Assembly: GCF_902859735.1 (NCBI RefSeq)
Contig: NZ_CADIJY010000004.1
Span: 434,001-498,000, forward strand
Reading direction: 5' to 3'
Length of the DNA stretch: 64,000 nucleotides
DNA from: Achromobacter aegrifaciens
Lineage (GTDB): Bacteria > Pseudomonadota > Gammaproteobacteria > Burkholderiales > Burkholderiaceae_B
How positions within the stretch are numbered: position 1 is the first letter of the stretch; each line of letters starts with the position of its first letter. The position numbers and the translations under genes are program-made. Shown piece after piece: positions 51,847 through 63,099 of the stretch. The notes below the pieces were generated by a model that was not told the DNA's origin, made no database searches, and was given only the letters and a program-made list of their open reading frames with translations.

Positions 51847-53052
51847 TTACACGCGTTCGATGATCAGCGCGATGCCCTGGCCCACGCCGATGCACATGGT
51901 GCACAGCGCGTAACGGCCGCCGGTGCGGTGCAACTGATTGATCGCGGTGGTGGCCAGGCGTGCGCCGCTGGCGCCCAGCGGATGGCCCAGGGCGATCGCG
52001 CCGCCGTTGGGGTTCACGCGCGGGTCGTTGTCGGCGATGCCCAACTGGCGCAGCACGGCCAGGCCCTGGGCGGCAAACGCCTCGTTCAGTTCGATGACGT
52101 CCATCTGCGCAAGCGTAAGGCCGGTCTGGGCCAGCACCTTCAGCGTGGCGGGCGCCGGGCCGATGCCCATGATGCGCGGCGCGACGCCGGCCGTGGCCAT
52201 GCCGACCACGCGGGCGCGCGGGGTCAGGCCATGGCGGGCGGCGCCCTTTTCGTCGGCCAGCAGCAGCGCAGCCGCGCCGTCGTTGACGCCCGAGGCGTTG
52301 CCGGCGGTGACGGTGCCGCCTTCGCGGACCACGCCCTTCAGCTTGGCCAGCGCTTCCAGCGTGGTTTCACGCGGGTGCTCGTCCTTGCTGACGATGATCG
52401 GGTCGCCCTTTTTCTGGGCGATCGACACCGGCACGATCTCGGTGTCGAAGAAACCTTCCTTCTGCGCGCGCGCGGTCTTCTGCTGGCTGGCCAGCGCGAA
52501 CAGATCCTGGTCTTCGCGGTTGATCTTGAAATCGTCGGCGACGTTCTCGGCCGTTTCGGGCATCGAGTCCACGCCGTATTGCGCCTTCATCAGCTTGTTG
52601 ATGAAGCGCCAGCCGATGGTGGTGTCGTAAATCGCGGCATTGCGCGAGAACGCGCTGTCGGCCTTGCCCATGACAAAGGGCGCGCGGCTCATGCTTTCCA
52701 CGCCGCCGGCCAGCATCAGGCCGGCTTCGCCAGCGCGGATGGCGCGGGCAGCGCCGCCGATGGCGTCCAGGCCCGAACCGCACAGGCGGTTGACGGTGGC
52801 GCCGGGCACTTCGATCGGCAGGCCGGCCAGCAGCGTGGCCATGCGGGCCACGTTGCGATTGTCTTCGCCCGCCTGGTTGGCGCAGCCCATGATGGCGTCG
52901 TCCAGTTCTTCCCAGCGCACGCCAGGATTGCGCGCCACCAGCGCCTTGATGGCTACGGCAGCGAGATCGTCGGGGCGCACGGAAGCCAGCGCGCCGCCGT
53001 AGCGGCCGAAGGGAGTGCGGATCGCATCACAAATAAAAGCATGCACGGTCAT
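51847..53052 (-). CDS. pcaF: 3-oxoadipyl-CoA thiolase
   Basis: 401 residues from ATG 53052, preceded by GGGAGG nearby on the minus strand. The sequence follows E. coli PaaJ/PcaF closely as I recall it: FICDAIRTPFGRYGGALASVRPDDLAAV, GCANQAGEDNRNVARMATLLAGLP, active C91 (VNRLCGSGLDA), GGAIALGHPLGASGAR and CTMCIGVGQG. It splits 3-oxoadipyl-CoA into succinyl-CoA and acetyl-CoA, the last step of aromatic breakdown; paaJ of phenylacetate degradation is the close alternative. No other pca or paa genes adjoin it. Confidence 0.9.
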   Translation of the reverse strand: MTVHAFICDAIRTPFGRYGGALASVRPDDLAAVAIKALVARNPGVRWEELDDAIMGCANQAGEDNRNVARMATLLAGLPIEVPGATVNRLCGSGLDAIGGAARAIRAGEAGLMLAGGVESMSRAPFVMGKADSAFSRNAAIYDTTIGWRFINKLMKAQYGVDSMPETAENVADDFKINREDQDLFALASQQKTARAQKEGFFDTEIVPVSIAQKKGDPIIVSKDEHPRETTLEALAKLKGVVREGGTVTAGNASGVNDGAAALLLADEKGAARHGLTPRARVVGMATAGVAPRIMGIGPAPATLKVLAQTGLTLAQMDVIELNEAFAAQGLAVLRQLGIADNDPRVNPNGGAIALGHPLGASGARLATTAINQLHRTGGRYALCTMCIGVGQGIALIIERV

Positions 53053-53226
53053 GGGAGGCTCGAAGTCAGTGAGAAAAAATCCGGATCGGGCGATCTTAAC
53101 GCAGCGCTTTCGCGCCAAGTTGGTGCGCCTGCGGGATGTCCGCTGCACGGACAGTGTCCAATGGCTGTTCACCCCGCCTGTGCGCGCCCCGTGCACCGCG
53201 CCGGGGCGCGGGCGCGGCTTATGGAC

Positions 53227-54618
53227 TCACGCCGGCGGCTTGGCGGCGCGTCCGGCATCGACGATGGCTTGCCGGCGGAAACGCCCCGCAGCCAGGTGGT
53301 AGAAGGGTTGCGGGCAGAATTGGCGCGACACGCCGGAAGCCAGCAGAGAGCCGACCAGCAGCCAGAACAGCATGGGCTGGCTGCCCGTCATTTCCATCAC
53401 CACCACGCTGGCGGTCAGCGGCGCCTGGGTCGCGGCGGCCAGGAACGCGGCCATCGAGATCAGCACTAGCACGCGATGGTCGACGCCCTCTCCCGCCAGT
53501 TGCCAGATGTGATGGCCGATGCCGGCACCGGTGGTCAGGGCCGGCGTGAAGATGCCGCCCGGTATGCCCGCCCAATAGGAGGCGACCGTCGCGGCCAGCT
53601 TGGCCAGCCCGAAGCTCGCGGGTGCAGTGTCCTTGCCCGACAGCAGGTCCGCGGCCACGCCATATCCCGTGCCGTAGACGCTGCCGGCGGTAGCCAGCCC
53701 GATCATGGCCAGGATCAGGCCCATGATGAAGGCGGTCCAGATCGGATGGGCGCGGATCCAGGCGCGCCAGGACTGTGGCGCGCTGCCAGCAGCCCCCTTG
53801 CCGAGCAGGCGGGCGAATATGCCGCCCAATGCGCCATTGAGCGCCGCGCAGATGGCCACCCACATCACCATGCCATGCGTCAGCGGCGCGCCGCCGAACA
53901 CGCCGAAATAGGGATTGTTGCCGACCACGGCCACGACCAGGAAGCCCGAGGCCAGCACGCCGATCAACACCAGCCGCTGCCAGCGCAGCACCGTGCCGCG
54001 CCCAAGCTCCTCGATGGCGAAGATGACGCCGGCCAACGGCGCGTTGAAGGCGGCCGCCAGACCGCCCGCGGCGCCGGCGGCAATCAGTTCGTTGGCGTGA
54101 AAGCCGCGCAGCTGCACGCCGCGACGTTTCCAGAAGTCGCCCCAGGCCAGCATCAAGGCCGCGCCCACCTGCACGGACGGCCCTTCGCGGCCGATCGAGG
54201 CGCCGGCCAGCATGCCGCCGAACGCAAGAGGAATTTTCCAGAGAGTCTGCCCCAGCGCCACCAGGCTGTTCTGGCTGGCGCCCGGCGGCAGCGACAAGGC
54301 GCCGATGACCTGCGGAATGCCACTGCCGGACGCATTGGGCGCGAAGCGCAAAGTCAGCCAGCGCAAGGCCGCCAGGCTCAGCGGCAGGACCAGCAAGGCC
54401 AGCCAGCCGTTGTAGGCGACCCACTCGCGGTTCCATTCCAGCGCCTTGTCGGCCAGATAGGCAAAGCCCAGCGACATCAGCGCCACCAGGCCGGCGCCCC
54501 CCAGCAACAGCCCCATCTGCACGCTCTTGCGCGACAGGCGGTTGATCTGGCGCACCTTGCGATGCGCCCATCGGCGCGGGCCGGCCAGCAGCCGGCGTAG
54601 AGGGTCGGGCAGGTTCAT
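53227..54618 (-). CDS. ClC-family chloride/proton antiporter
   Basis: 463 residues from ATG 54618. Selectivity motifs GSGIPQ, GREGPSVQ (gating Glu) and GGIFTPALT are present, as is the proton-path Glu in AAAFNAPLAGVIFAIEEL, equivalent to E203 of the E. coli exchanger. That makes it an antiporter rather than a channel. About 16 helices. A frame running to 54681 adds 21 residues of uncertain value. It lies 73 bp below the chemoreceptor stop and upstream of pcaF, with no evident functional link. Confidence 0.9.
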   Translation of the reverse strand: MNLPDPLRRLLAGPRRWAHRKVRQINRLSRKSVQMGLLLGGAGLVALMSLGFAYLADKALEWNREWVAYNGWLALLVLPLSLAALRWLTLRFAPNASGSGIPQVIGALSLPPGASQNSLVALGQTLWKIPLAFGGMLAGASIGREGPSVQVGAALMLAWGDFWKRRGVQLRGFHANELIAAGAAGGLAAAFNAPLAGVIFAIEELGRGTVLRWQRLVLIGVLASGFLVVAVVGNNPYFGVFGGAPLTHGMVMWVAICAALNGALGGIFARLLGKGAAGSAPQSWRAWIRAHPIWTAFIMGLILAMIGLATAGSVYGTGYGVAADLLSGKDTAPASFGLAKLAATVASYWAGIPGGIFTPALTTGAGIGHHIWQLAGEGVDHRVLVLISMAAFLAAATQAPLTASVVVMEMTGSQPMLFWLLVGSLLASGVSRQFCPQPFYHLAAGRFRRQAIVDAGRAAKPPA

Positions 54619-54690
54619 GGGCAGAAGCCGGCGCGGTTGAAAGTGGCTAACCTTACCACTCCCACCTGACCGCCAGCCCACAGCGCAGGA

Positions 54691-56382
54691 TCAGAACGTC
54701 GACCAGTCGTCGTCAGAGGCCTGCGCCAGCGCGGGACGCGCCACCGGCGCGGCCGGCTTGCGCGGCGCCGCAGGCACCGCCTGCACCAAACGGACCTGGG
54801 CTTCACGGGCCGATCCGCTGCCGGCTTCGACCTTGAAGCGGCGCACTTCCTGCGCCAGGCGCGTGGCCTGTTCCTGCATGCTGGCCGCCGCCGCTGCCGC
54901 CTCTTCCACCAGCGCGGCGTTCTGCTGCGTCACGGTGTCCATCTGCGCCACGGCCTGGTTGACCTGGCCGATGCCGGCGGACTGCTCTTCCGAAGCGCTG
55001 GCGATTTCGCGCACCAGCGTGGCGACCTGGCGCACGCTGTCCACCACTTCGCGCATGGTGCGGCCAGCTTCGTCGACCTGGCGCGTGCCGCCCTCGACGC
55101 GCGTGACCGACTCGTCGATCAAGGCCTTGATCTCCTTCGCGGCCACTGCGGAGCGCTGCGCCAGCGTGCGCACCTCGCCCGCCACCACGGCGAAGCCGCG
55201 GCCCTGCTCGCCGGCGCGCGCCGCTTCCACGGCTGCGTTGAGCGCCAGGATGTTGGTCTGGAAGGCGATGCCGTCGATCACGCCCGTGATGTCGGCAATG
55301 CGGCGCGAGCTGTCGGAGATCGCGCTCATGGTCTGGACCACGCCCTCCACCACTTCGCCGCCGCGCACGGCCACGCTGGAAGCCTGGTTGACCAGCCGGT
55401 CGGCTTCGCTGGCGTTGTTGGCGTTCTGCTGCACGGTGCTGGTCAGCTGCTCCATCGACGCCGCGGTTTCCTCGAGCGACGAGGCCTGCTCCTCGGTGCG
55501 CTGCGACAGGTCTGCGTTGCCCTGCGCGATCTGCGAGGACGCCGATGCGATGCTCTCACAGCCGTCGCGCACGTCCTTGACGATGCGCGCCAGGCTTTCG
55601 TTCATGGTCTTGAGCGCGCCCATCAGGTCGCCGGTTTCGTCGCGCGTGGCGACCTGGATGTCGGTCGTCAGGTCGCCGGCCGCAACCTGGCGCGCCGCCG
55701 TCACGGCCTGTTCCAGCGGACGCACGATGCCGCGTGTCACCAGCCAGCCCAGCAACATGCCGACCGCCACGCCGATCACGGCCAGGGCGACCATGACGGC
55801 GCGCAACGTTTCATACAGATCCGTGCCGCTCTGCACGGTCTGGGCGGCGGCGTTTTCCTTGGTCTTCGCCAAGGTCGTCATGAGGTCGTCCAGCTTCTGC
55901 GACGAAGCGATCACGCGCGCCTCGATCTCGGCAACCCGCGGATCGGCCTGGGTCAGCGGCCGCGCCTGGGCGGCGGCGAAGAAGGCCGCGGACTCGCGCT
56001 TCCAGACCTGCTCGGTCTCGGTGAACTGCGCCAGCGCGCGCTTGCCTTCTTCGGAATAGAAGTTGGCCGCAGCCTTTTCACGCAGCGCGTCCATGTTGGC
56101 GACGGCGTCGTCGAACTGCTTGCGCAGGGCCTGGCGTTCCTGGTCGGTGGACGCGGCCAGGTAGCCGTTGCGGGCGCGGCCCGCATAGATCAGATTGATG
56201 TTGGCTTCCTTGACGTCCGAGATGCCGCGCAGCTCGGTGTCGTAAAGCCGGTCGTTCATTTCATTGATGCGCGCCAGGCCCCAGACCCCGAAGCCGCCAA
56301 TCGCACCGCCTATCACCGCCACCAGCAAAAACGCGCCCGACAGGCGCGCGCCGATGCGCAAACCCGAAAATAACCGCAACAT
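54691..56382 (-). CDS. Methyl-accepting chemotaxis protein
   Basis: 563 residues from ATG 56382 ([24 protein letters not shown] upstream). Two membrane spans (about 14-36 and 190-212) flank a four-helix-bundle-type periplasmic sensor; a HAMP domain follows (about 213-265), then the signalling coiled coil with the conserved hairpin [36 protein letters not shown]. The C-terminus ends DDDWSTF, close to the CheR/CheB-docking pentapeptide. Ligand unknown. No che genes in the window. Confidence 0.95.
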   Translation of the reverse strand: MLRLFSGLRIGARLSGAFLLVAVIGGAIGGFGVWGLARINEMNDRLYDTELRGISDVKEANINLIYAGRARNGYLAASTDQERQALRKQFDDAVANMDALREKAAANFYSEEGKRALAQFTETEQVWKRESAAFFAAAQARPLTQADPRVAEIEARVIASSQKLDDLMTTLAKTKENAAAQTVQSGTDLYETLRAVMVALAVIGVAVGMLLGWLVTRGIVRPLEQAVTAARQVAAGDLTTDIQVATRDETGDLMGALKTMNESLARIVKDVRDGCESIASASSQIAQGNADLSQRTEEQASSLEETAASMEQLTSTVQQNANNASEADRLVNQASSVAVRGGEVVEGVVQTMSAISDSSRRIADITGVIDGIAFQTNILALNAAVEAARAGEQGRGFAVVAGEVRTLAQRSAVAAKEIKALIDESVTRVEGGTRQVDEAGRTMREVVDSVRQVATLVREIASASEEQSAGIGQVNQAVAQMDTVTQQNAALVEEAAAAAASMQEQATRLAQEVRRFKVEAGSGSAREAQVRLVQAVPAAPRKPAAPVARPALAQASDDDWSTF

Positions 56383-56581
56383 GCTTCCCTTCCCTGTAAG
56401 TACCACGGTTTATGGCGGGCATGCCGCGGCCGTGGACCCCGTGGTTCAGTCGCCGACCGGGGCCAACGATAGTGGCTGGCAAACCTAGGGATTACCCGGA
56501 AGAAAAGCCGGTTTGTTCTTCATTTCCCCGCAATGAATTCGACAATCGACAGGGATTTCGCAGGCTGAATTTTTTCTGAAC

Positions 56582-56614
56582 AAAAAAGAAAACCCCACGC
56601 TTGCGCGAGGGGTT
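56582..56614 (-). terminator. Rho-independent terminator of sodB
   Basis: On the minus strand AACCCC-T-CGC, loop GCAA, GCG-T-GGGGTT (stem 56591-56614), then TTCTTTTTTG. It lies 50 bp past the sodB stop. The remainder of 56383-56664 (282 bp) is a plain intergenic stretch upstream of the chemoreceptor. Confidence 0.88.
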
Positions 56615-56664
56615 GATCAGCAGGAGCCGCGACGCTGACGCCGCGGCGGGCCTGGCTTTGCCTA

Positions 56665-57243
56665 TCAGGCGAAGTTCTTGGCCGCGAATTCCCAGTTCAC
56701 CAGCGCCCAGAAGTTTTCCAGGTACTTGGGACGGGCGTTGCGGTAGTCGATGTAGTAGGCGTGTTCCCACACATCACAGGTGAGCAGCGGCTTGTCGGCC
56801 GTGGTCAGCGGGGTGGCGGCGTTGCTGGTGTTGACGATGTCGACCGAGCCGTCGGCCTTCTTGACCAGCCAGGTCCAGCCCGAACCGAAGTTGCCGGCGG
56901 CCGACTTGTTGAAGGCTTCCTTGAAAGCGTCGAAGCTGCCCCACTTGGCGTTGATGGCGTCAGCCAGCTTGCCGGTCGGCGCACCGCCGGCCTTGGGAGC
57001 CAGGCTGTTCCAGTAGAACGTGTGGTTCCAGATCTGGGCGGCGTTGTTGAAAATGCCACCCGAGGACTTCTTGACGATGTCTTCCAGCGACAGCGTTTCG
57101 AATTCCGTGCCCGGGATCAGGTTGTTCAGGTTCGTGACGTAGGTCTGGTGATGCTTGCCGTAGTGGAACTCCAGCGTTTCCTTGGAGATGTGCGGAGCCA
57201 GCGCGTCCAGTTCGTAAGGCAGGGGGGGAAGAGTATGTGCCAT
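56665..57243 (-). CDS. sodB: Iron superoxide dismutase
   Basis: 192 residues. Metal ligands H27, H74, D157 and H161 ([14 protein letters not shown]) are in place. Q70 in [14 protein letters not shown] is the residue that marks the iron form; the Mn form carries Gln elsewhere. Dismutates superoxide in the cytoplasm. It has its own strong terminator and a 166-bp leader, so is monocistronic. No Fur box found in the leader by eye. Confidence 0.96.
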   Translation of the reverse strand: MAHTLPPLPYELDALAPHISKETLEFHYGKHHQTYVTNLNNLIPGTEFETLSLEDIVKKSSGGIFNNAAQIWNHTFYWNSLAPKAGGAPTGKLADAINAKWGSFDAFKEAFNKSAAGNFGSGWTWLVKKADGSVDIVNTSNAATPLTTADKPLLTCDVWEHAYYIDYRNARPKYLENFWALVNWEFAAKNFA

Positions 57244-57409
57244 GTGAGGTTCCTTCTGTTGAGTGCACGATCAAGCCGTTCAATTGTATCGGCAACTACT
57301 GAGGATACCTCGTTAACCCCCCGCCCGCGCGGGGTTAAGGGACGCATCTGCTTATGACTGGAAGCATGTGTTCATGACAGCAGCCCCAAGCGCGCGCGAC
57401 CGCCCTCTT

Positions 57410-58777
57410 TCAGGAAGCCTCGCGCGTCTCGCGGCTGCGCGTGACCGCGACTTCGGCTCCGCCCTGCGCGAAGCTCAGGTCCAGCGCCTGCCCCGCCGTC
57501 AGCGCGGTCCCGTCCCGCACGATGCGGCCCTGTTCGTCGCGCGCGATGGCGTAGCCGCGGGCCAGTGTGTTGCCCGGATCCAGCGCGCGCAATTGCGCCG
57601 TGGCGGCGGCCAGCCGGTTGCGCCGCTGCACCAGCAGCCGCGCATGCGCCTGGCCGAGCTGCCGCGCCGCGCCGGCCAGCCGGTCGGCCGCGCGGCCCGT
57701 GTCGGGTACGCGATGCGCCAGACGCTGCGTCAGCAGATTGACGCGCGCGGCGCGGCGCTCCTGGGGACCGGACCAGGCGGTGGCCAGGCGGAAACGCAGG
57801 CTGTTCAGGCGCTCCCGCTGATGTTCGAGCCGTTGGGCCGGAGACACCAGTTGCGCGGCGGCGCGGTCCAGCCGCTGGGCAGCGCGTTCCAGGCGGCGCT
57901 GCTGACCGCGCGTCATGGCCTCTGCCGCCTGCATGACCCGGCCCAGCAATTCCGAACGCGGCACGCAGGCCAGTTCGGCGGCTGCGGTCGGCGTCGGCGC
58001 GCGCACGTCGGCCACGAAATCGACGATGGTGAAATCCGTCTCGTGCCCCACCCCGCTGATGACGGGGATTGCGCTGGCCGCAACCTCGCGGGCCAAGGCT
58101 TCGTCGTTGAAGCTCCAAAGATCCTCGATGCTGCCCCCGCCGCGCACCAGCAGCAGCGTATCGACCTCGGCGCGCTGGTTGGCCATGCGCACCTGGGCGG
58201 CCAGCCGCCCGGCGGCGTCCGCCCCCTGGACCGGCGCGGGGTAGATGAACACGGGCACCTGGGGTGCGCGGCGCGCCAGCGCCGACAGCACGTCCCGCAA
58301 CGCCGCGGCATGCAGGGACGTCACCACGCCGATCGCCCGCGGCAGGCGCACGGGTTCGCGCTTGGCGGCGGGATCGAACAGGCCTTCGGAAGCCAGTTGC
58401 TCCTTCAGGCGCAGAAACGCCTCGTACAGATTGCCTAGTCCGGCCCGCCTCATGGCGTCAGCCTGCAGCTGATAGTCGCCACGGGGCTCGTAGAGCGACA
58501 CGCGGGCCCGGATTTCGACCTGATCACCGGCCCGCGGCGTGAAACCCACCGCACTGGCGCGGCTTCTGAACATGACTGCCCGCACGGAGGCCCGGCTGTC
58601 CTTGAGCGTGAAGTACCAATGCCCGGAAGCCGCCGCCGTGAAGTTGGAAATCTCTCCACGCACCCATAGCGCCGGGATGCTGCGCTCCAACAACTGCCCC
58701 ACAGCTTGATTCAGCTGGGCAACCGTCAGGATATCCCGCGCAAATACGTTGTTTGTGACTGTAGATTCAATTGTCAT
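57410..58777 (-). CDS. xseA: Exodeoxyribonuclease VII large subunit
   Basis: 455 residues from ATG 58777. OB-fold N-terminus (LTVAQLNQAVGQLLERSIPALWVRGEISNF...GHWYFTLKD), catalytic core with GVVTSLHAAALRDVL, RGGGSIEDLWSFNDE, GHETDFTIVDFVADVRAPTPTAAAE, then a long Arg-rich coiled coil (about 285-400). With XseB it cuts single-stranded DNA from both ends. The longer frame to 58876 has no support. xseB is not adjacent. Confidence 0.95.
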   Translation of the reverse strand: MTIESTVTNNVFARDILTVAQLNQAVGQLLERSIPALWVRGEISNFTAAASGHWYFTLKDSRASVRAVMFRSRASAVGFTPRAGDQVEIRARVSLYEPRGDYQLQADAMRRAGLGNLYEAFLRLKEQLASEGLFDPAAKREPVRLPRAIGVVTSLHAAALRDVLSALARRAPQVPVFIYPAPVQGADAAGRLAAQVRMANQRAEVDTLLLVRGGGSIEDLWSFNDEALAREVAASAIPVISGVGHETDFTIVDFVADVRAPTPTAAAELACVPRSELLGRVMQAAEAMTRGQQRRLERAAQRLDRAAAQLVSPAQRLEHQRERLNSLRFRLATAWSGPQERRAARVNLLTQRLAHRVPDTGRAADRLAGAARQLGQAHARLLVQRRNRLAAATAQLRALDPGNTLARGYAIARDEQGRIVRDGTALTAGQALDLSFAQGGAEVAVTRSRETREAS

Positions 58778-59126
58778 GGGGCTTTCCGATGCGTACCTGT
58801 CCACAGGAGCCGCGTAGCGGGCCGCAATCATACCGCGTCCCAGCAGATTTTCCCCAACCGGCCCGAAAGCCAGCAAATTCGAACTAAATCATTGATTTTT
58901 ATATAACTTTATTGAAAACAAAGCTGCTCGAAATTGAAGCAAACAAGTGCAAGCCCTGTGCCCACAAGCACTTCCGGGAAGTTTTGCACAGAATTATCCA
59001 CAAGATCTGTGGATAGATTGGGGGTCGTACCGACTTGCCACACCCCCGCCGCACCGTTACAGTTTCGGCTTGATCAGATGCCGGTTCGCGCCGCTTTGCG
59101 CGCCGGTCCCCCGGGAGTTGAACGCT
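58778..59126. other. 349-bp divergent intergenic region with AT-rich core and DnaA boxes
   Basis: Between xseA and exbB. Positions about 58880-58925 are strongly AT-rich (runs such as TTTTTATATAACTTTATTG) in an otherwise GC-rich window. DnaA-type sites follow at 58994-59016. It must hold both promoters; I see no gene here. Confidence 0.7.
58994..59016. promoter_or_regulatory. Inverted pair of DnaA boxes
   Basis: TTATCCACA (58994-59002) is a perfect consensus DnaA box. TGTGGATAG (59008-59016) is its inverse with one mismatch. The two form a perfect 8-bp inverted repeat with 5 bp between. Confidence 0.65.
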
Positions 59127-59750
59127 TTGCTTTCCATACTGCGCGAGGCCGGCTGGCCGATATGGCCCCTGCTGGCGACATCCGTCCTGGGCCTGGCGCT
59201 GATCTTCGAGCGCTTCCTCTCCCTGCGCCGCGGCCTGGTCATGCCGCGCGGCCTGAGCGACCAAGTGGCTGAAATGCTGCGCAACCGCCAGGACACTCCC
59301 GACGCGATCAACCGCCTGGAGCGCAACTCGCCGCTGGGCCGGATCCTGGCCGAGGTAATGCGTCACCGCCACCTGCCGCGCGAGGAACTGCGCAACGTGG
59401 TCGAGGATACCGGCCGCGCCGTCGCCCACGACCTCAGCCGCTACATCTCCGCCATCGGCACCATCGCCGTGGTCGCGCCCCTGATGGGCCTGTTCGGCAC
59501 CGTGGTCGGCATGATCGAGATCTTCGGCTCCTACACCCCCGGCGGCGGCGATCCCGCGCAACTGGCGCGCGGCATCTCGATGGCGCTGTACAACACCGGC
59601 TTCGGCATCCTCATCGCCATTCCCGCCATGATCGCGCACCGCTATCTGCGCGGCCGTGTGGACGGCTACCTCAGCGCCATGGAACAGACCGCGTCGCGCT
59701 TGGTCCGCGCCGTCTCCCCCGGGTCCGCCATGCGCGAGGGCCGTTCATGA
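59127..59750 (+). CDS. exbB: ExbB/TolQ-type proton channel subunit
   Basis: 207 residues from a TTG at 59127, with GGGAG nine bases upstream (59113-59117); the product then begins (M)LSILREAGWPIWPLLATSVLGLALIFERFLSLRR, the usual opening. A frame back to 58947 crosses the DnaA boxes and is not plausible. Three membrane spans; the core ISAIGTIAVVAPLMGLFGTVVGMIEIFGSYTPGGGDPAQLARGISMALYNTGFGILIAIPAMI is the TolQ/ExbB/MotA domain. With ExbD it energises an outer-membrane process. Overlaps exbD by ATGA. Confidence 0.9.
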   Translation: MLSILREAGWPIWPLLATSVLGLALIFERFLSLRRGLVMPRGLSDQVAEMLRNRQDTPDAINRLERNSPLGRILAEVMRHRHLPREELRNVVEDTGRAVAHDLSRYISAIGTIAVVAPLMGLFGTVVGMIEIFGSYTPGGGDPAQLARGISMALYNTGFGILIAIPAMIAHRYLRGRVDGYLSAMEQTASRLVRAVSPGSAMREGRS

Positions 59751-60160
59751 ATTTCCGCGGCCCCCGCGGCGAGCGCGATGAGCTGGATATCAACCTGATT
59801 CCGCTCATCGACGTGCTGCTGGTCATCCTGATCTTCCTGGCGGCAACCACCTCCTTCGCGCGCTTCACCCAGCTGAAGGTGACGCTGCCCCAGGCCTCGA
59901 TGGAACAGGACACGCCTCCGGCGCTGGAAGTCGCCGTCAGCCAGGACGGGCGCTACGCGCTCAACGGCACGCTCATCGACGTCTCCACGCCGCCCGAAAT
60001 CGCCGAGGCCTTGCGCCAGGCCGCCGCCGGCAAGACCGAACCGCTGGTCGTCATCAACGCCGACGCCCAGGCCACCCACCAGTCCGTGATCAACATCATG
60101 GAAGCCGCCCGGCTGGCTGGCATCGGCCGCGTCAACTTCGCCGCGCAGACCACCCGGTGA
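59747..60160 (+). CDS. exbD: ExbD/TolR-type proton channel subunit
   Basis: 137 residues. One membrane span (about 16-35) contains the proton-carrying D22 in [18 protein letters not shown]. The periplasmic domain ends [22 protein letters not shown]. Works with ExbB. Its start overlaps exbB by four bases and its stop overlaps lpxK by four (GTGA). In this gene order it may serve lipopolysaccharide or metal-chelate uptake; TonB is not in the window. Confidence 0.92.
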   Translation: MNFRGPRGERDELDINLIPLIDVLLVILIFLAATTSFARFTQLKVTLPQASMEQDTPPALEVAVSQDGRYALNGTLIDVSTPPEIAEALRQAAAGKTEPLVVINADAQATHQSVINIMEAARLAGIGRVNFAAQTTR

Positions 60161-61197
60161 CCGCCAAGCGCGCCTCGACGCTGCTGGCGCGCCAATGGCA
60201 GCACGGCGGCTGGCTCTCCAATCTGCTGCTGCCGCTGTCCAGGCTGACCGCCTGGGAAGTGGCGCGCAAGCGCCAGCGCTACCTGGACGGCACCCGCCGC
60301 TCGTACCGCGCCCCCGTTCCCGTCGTGGTGATCGGCAATGTCTACGTCGGCGGCACGGGCAAGACCCCCATGGTCATCGCCACCGTCGAGGCGTTGCGGG
60401 CCCGCGGCTACACCCCCGGGGTCGTCAGCCGCGGCTACGGCGTCAAGGTCGGGCCGCACGCCCGCGTCGGGCTGGGCCAACTCGAAGCCGCCCGCTTTGG
60501 CGATGAGCCCGCGCTGATCGCCCGCGCCACCGGAGCGCCGGTTTCCGTGCACCCGAAGCGCGCCCTGGCCGCCCAGGCCCTGCTGCAGGCGCACCCCAAG
60601 GTGGACGTGATCGTGTCGGACGACGGCCTGCAGCATCTGGCGCTGGCGCGCGACATCGAAATCGTGGTGCAGGACGAGCGCGGCGTGGGCAATGGCCGCC
60701 TGCTGCCGGCGGGCCCCCTGCGCGAGCCCGCCGAACGGCTCCGGGAGGTCGACGTGGTCGTGACGAACATCGGCACCCCCGGCGGCCAGCCCCAAGCCGC
60801 GGGCAGCGTCCGGCCGCGGCAAGTCCGCATGTGGCTGGAACCGGGCGATACGCGCCAGGTCTCGGGCCGCGGCGCGCGCCCCCTGGCCGCCTTTGCCGGC
60901 CAGCCGCGCATCGCGGCGGCGGCCGGCATCGGCAATCCGGAACGCTTTTTCACCACCCTGCGCGGCGCCGGCATCCAGCTGGAAACCGCGCTCGCCCTGC
61001 CCGATCATCACGATTACGCCGAGTCGCCCTTCCAGGCGCTGACAGCCGAGGCCATCCTGATCACCTCCAAGGACGCGATCAAATGCGCCGCCCTGGACGA
61101 TCCGCGGCTGTGGGAAGTGCCCGTGCGCGCCGGCTTCTCCGATCCGCAACTGTTCGACTGGCTGGCGCAGGCGCTGCGCCAGCCAGTCCGGGCCTAG
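60157..61197 (+). CDS. lpxK: Tetraacyldisaccharide 4'-kinase (lipid A biosynthesis)
   Basis: 346 residues, starting at GTG 60157 that overlaps the exbD stop. P-loop [12 protein letters not shown] (about 60-71) with the family-typical upstream VPVVVIGN, then SRGYGVK and [18 protein letters not shown]. It phosphorylates the 4' position of the lipid A precursor at the inner membrane. Translationally coupled to exbBD, a common arrangement in proteobacteria. Confidence 0.94.
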   Translation: MTAKRASTLLARQWQHGGWLSNLLLPLSRLTAWEVARKRQRYLDGTRRSYRAPVPVVVIGNVYVGGTGKTPMVIATVEALRARGYTPGVVSRGYGVKVGPHARVGLGQLEAARFGDEPALIARATGAPVSVHPKRALAAQALLQAHPKVDVIVSDDGLQHLALARDIEIVVQDERGVGNGRLLPAGPLREPAERLREVDVVVTNIGTPGGQPQAAGSVRPRQVRMWLEPGDTRQVSGRGARPLAAFAGQPRIAAAAGIGNPERFFTTLRGAGIQLETALALPDHHDYAESPFQALTAEAILITSKDAIKCAALDDPRLWEVPVRAGFSDPQLFDWLAQALRQPVRA

Positions 61198-61261
61198 CAA
61201 ACCGTCCGCCTGGCAGCGCCGCGCGGCCCGGCCCTCGGCAAACTGCTTTAGAATTCCGGTC

Positions 61262-61444
61262 ATGGAATCCCGCCTACTCGACATCCTCGTCTGCCCGCTG
61301 TGCAAGGGCCGCCTCGAACACGACCGGCAGCAAGCCGAACTGGTTTGCCGCGCCGACCGCCTGGCCTTCCCTGTGCGCGACGGCATCCCCGTCATGCTGG
61401 AATCGGAAGCCCGCGCGCTGGACGACGCCCCCGCTTCCCACTGA
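61262..61444 (+). CDS. Trm112/YcaR-family small zinc-ribbon protein
   Basis: 60 residues. [20 protein letters not shown] with C11 and C14, then [27 protein letters not shown]: the UPF0434/Trm112 signature. It has one intact CxxC and a further Cys (C30), so metal binding may be partial. Found between lpxK and kdsB in many proteobacteria; precise role unclear, in archaea and eukaryotes Trm112 activates methyltransferases. 10 bp before kdsB. Confidence 0.9.
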   Translation: MESRLLDILVCPLCKGRLEHDRQQAELVCRADRLAFPVRDGIPVMLESEARALDDAPASH

Positions 61445-61454
61445 ACCGCCGAGC

Positions 61455-62967
<1,513 letters not shown>

Positions 62968-63099
62968 TCGGCGCCTCGATGGCTCACAGGCCTTCGGCGC
63001 TGGCACCGGAACGCAACGCGTCCGGCCGGCCCCGAAGGCCTAGTCATATCCGGCGCCTGCCGCGCCGCTTTCATCCCTAGAACTACTGGTGGTAGACAC

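Noticed and set aside
58880-59016. Chromosomal origin of replication
   Set aside because: Only two DnaA boxes and no origin-linked genes; kept as a regulatory observation instead.
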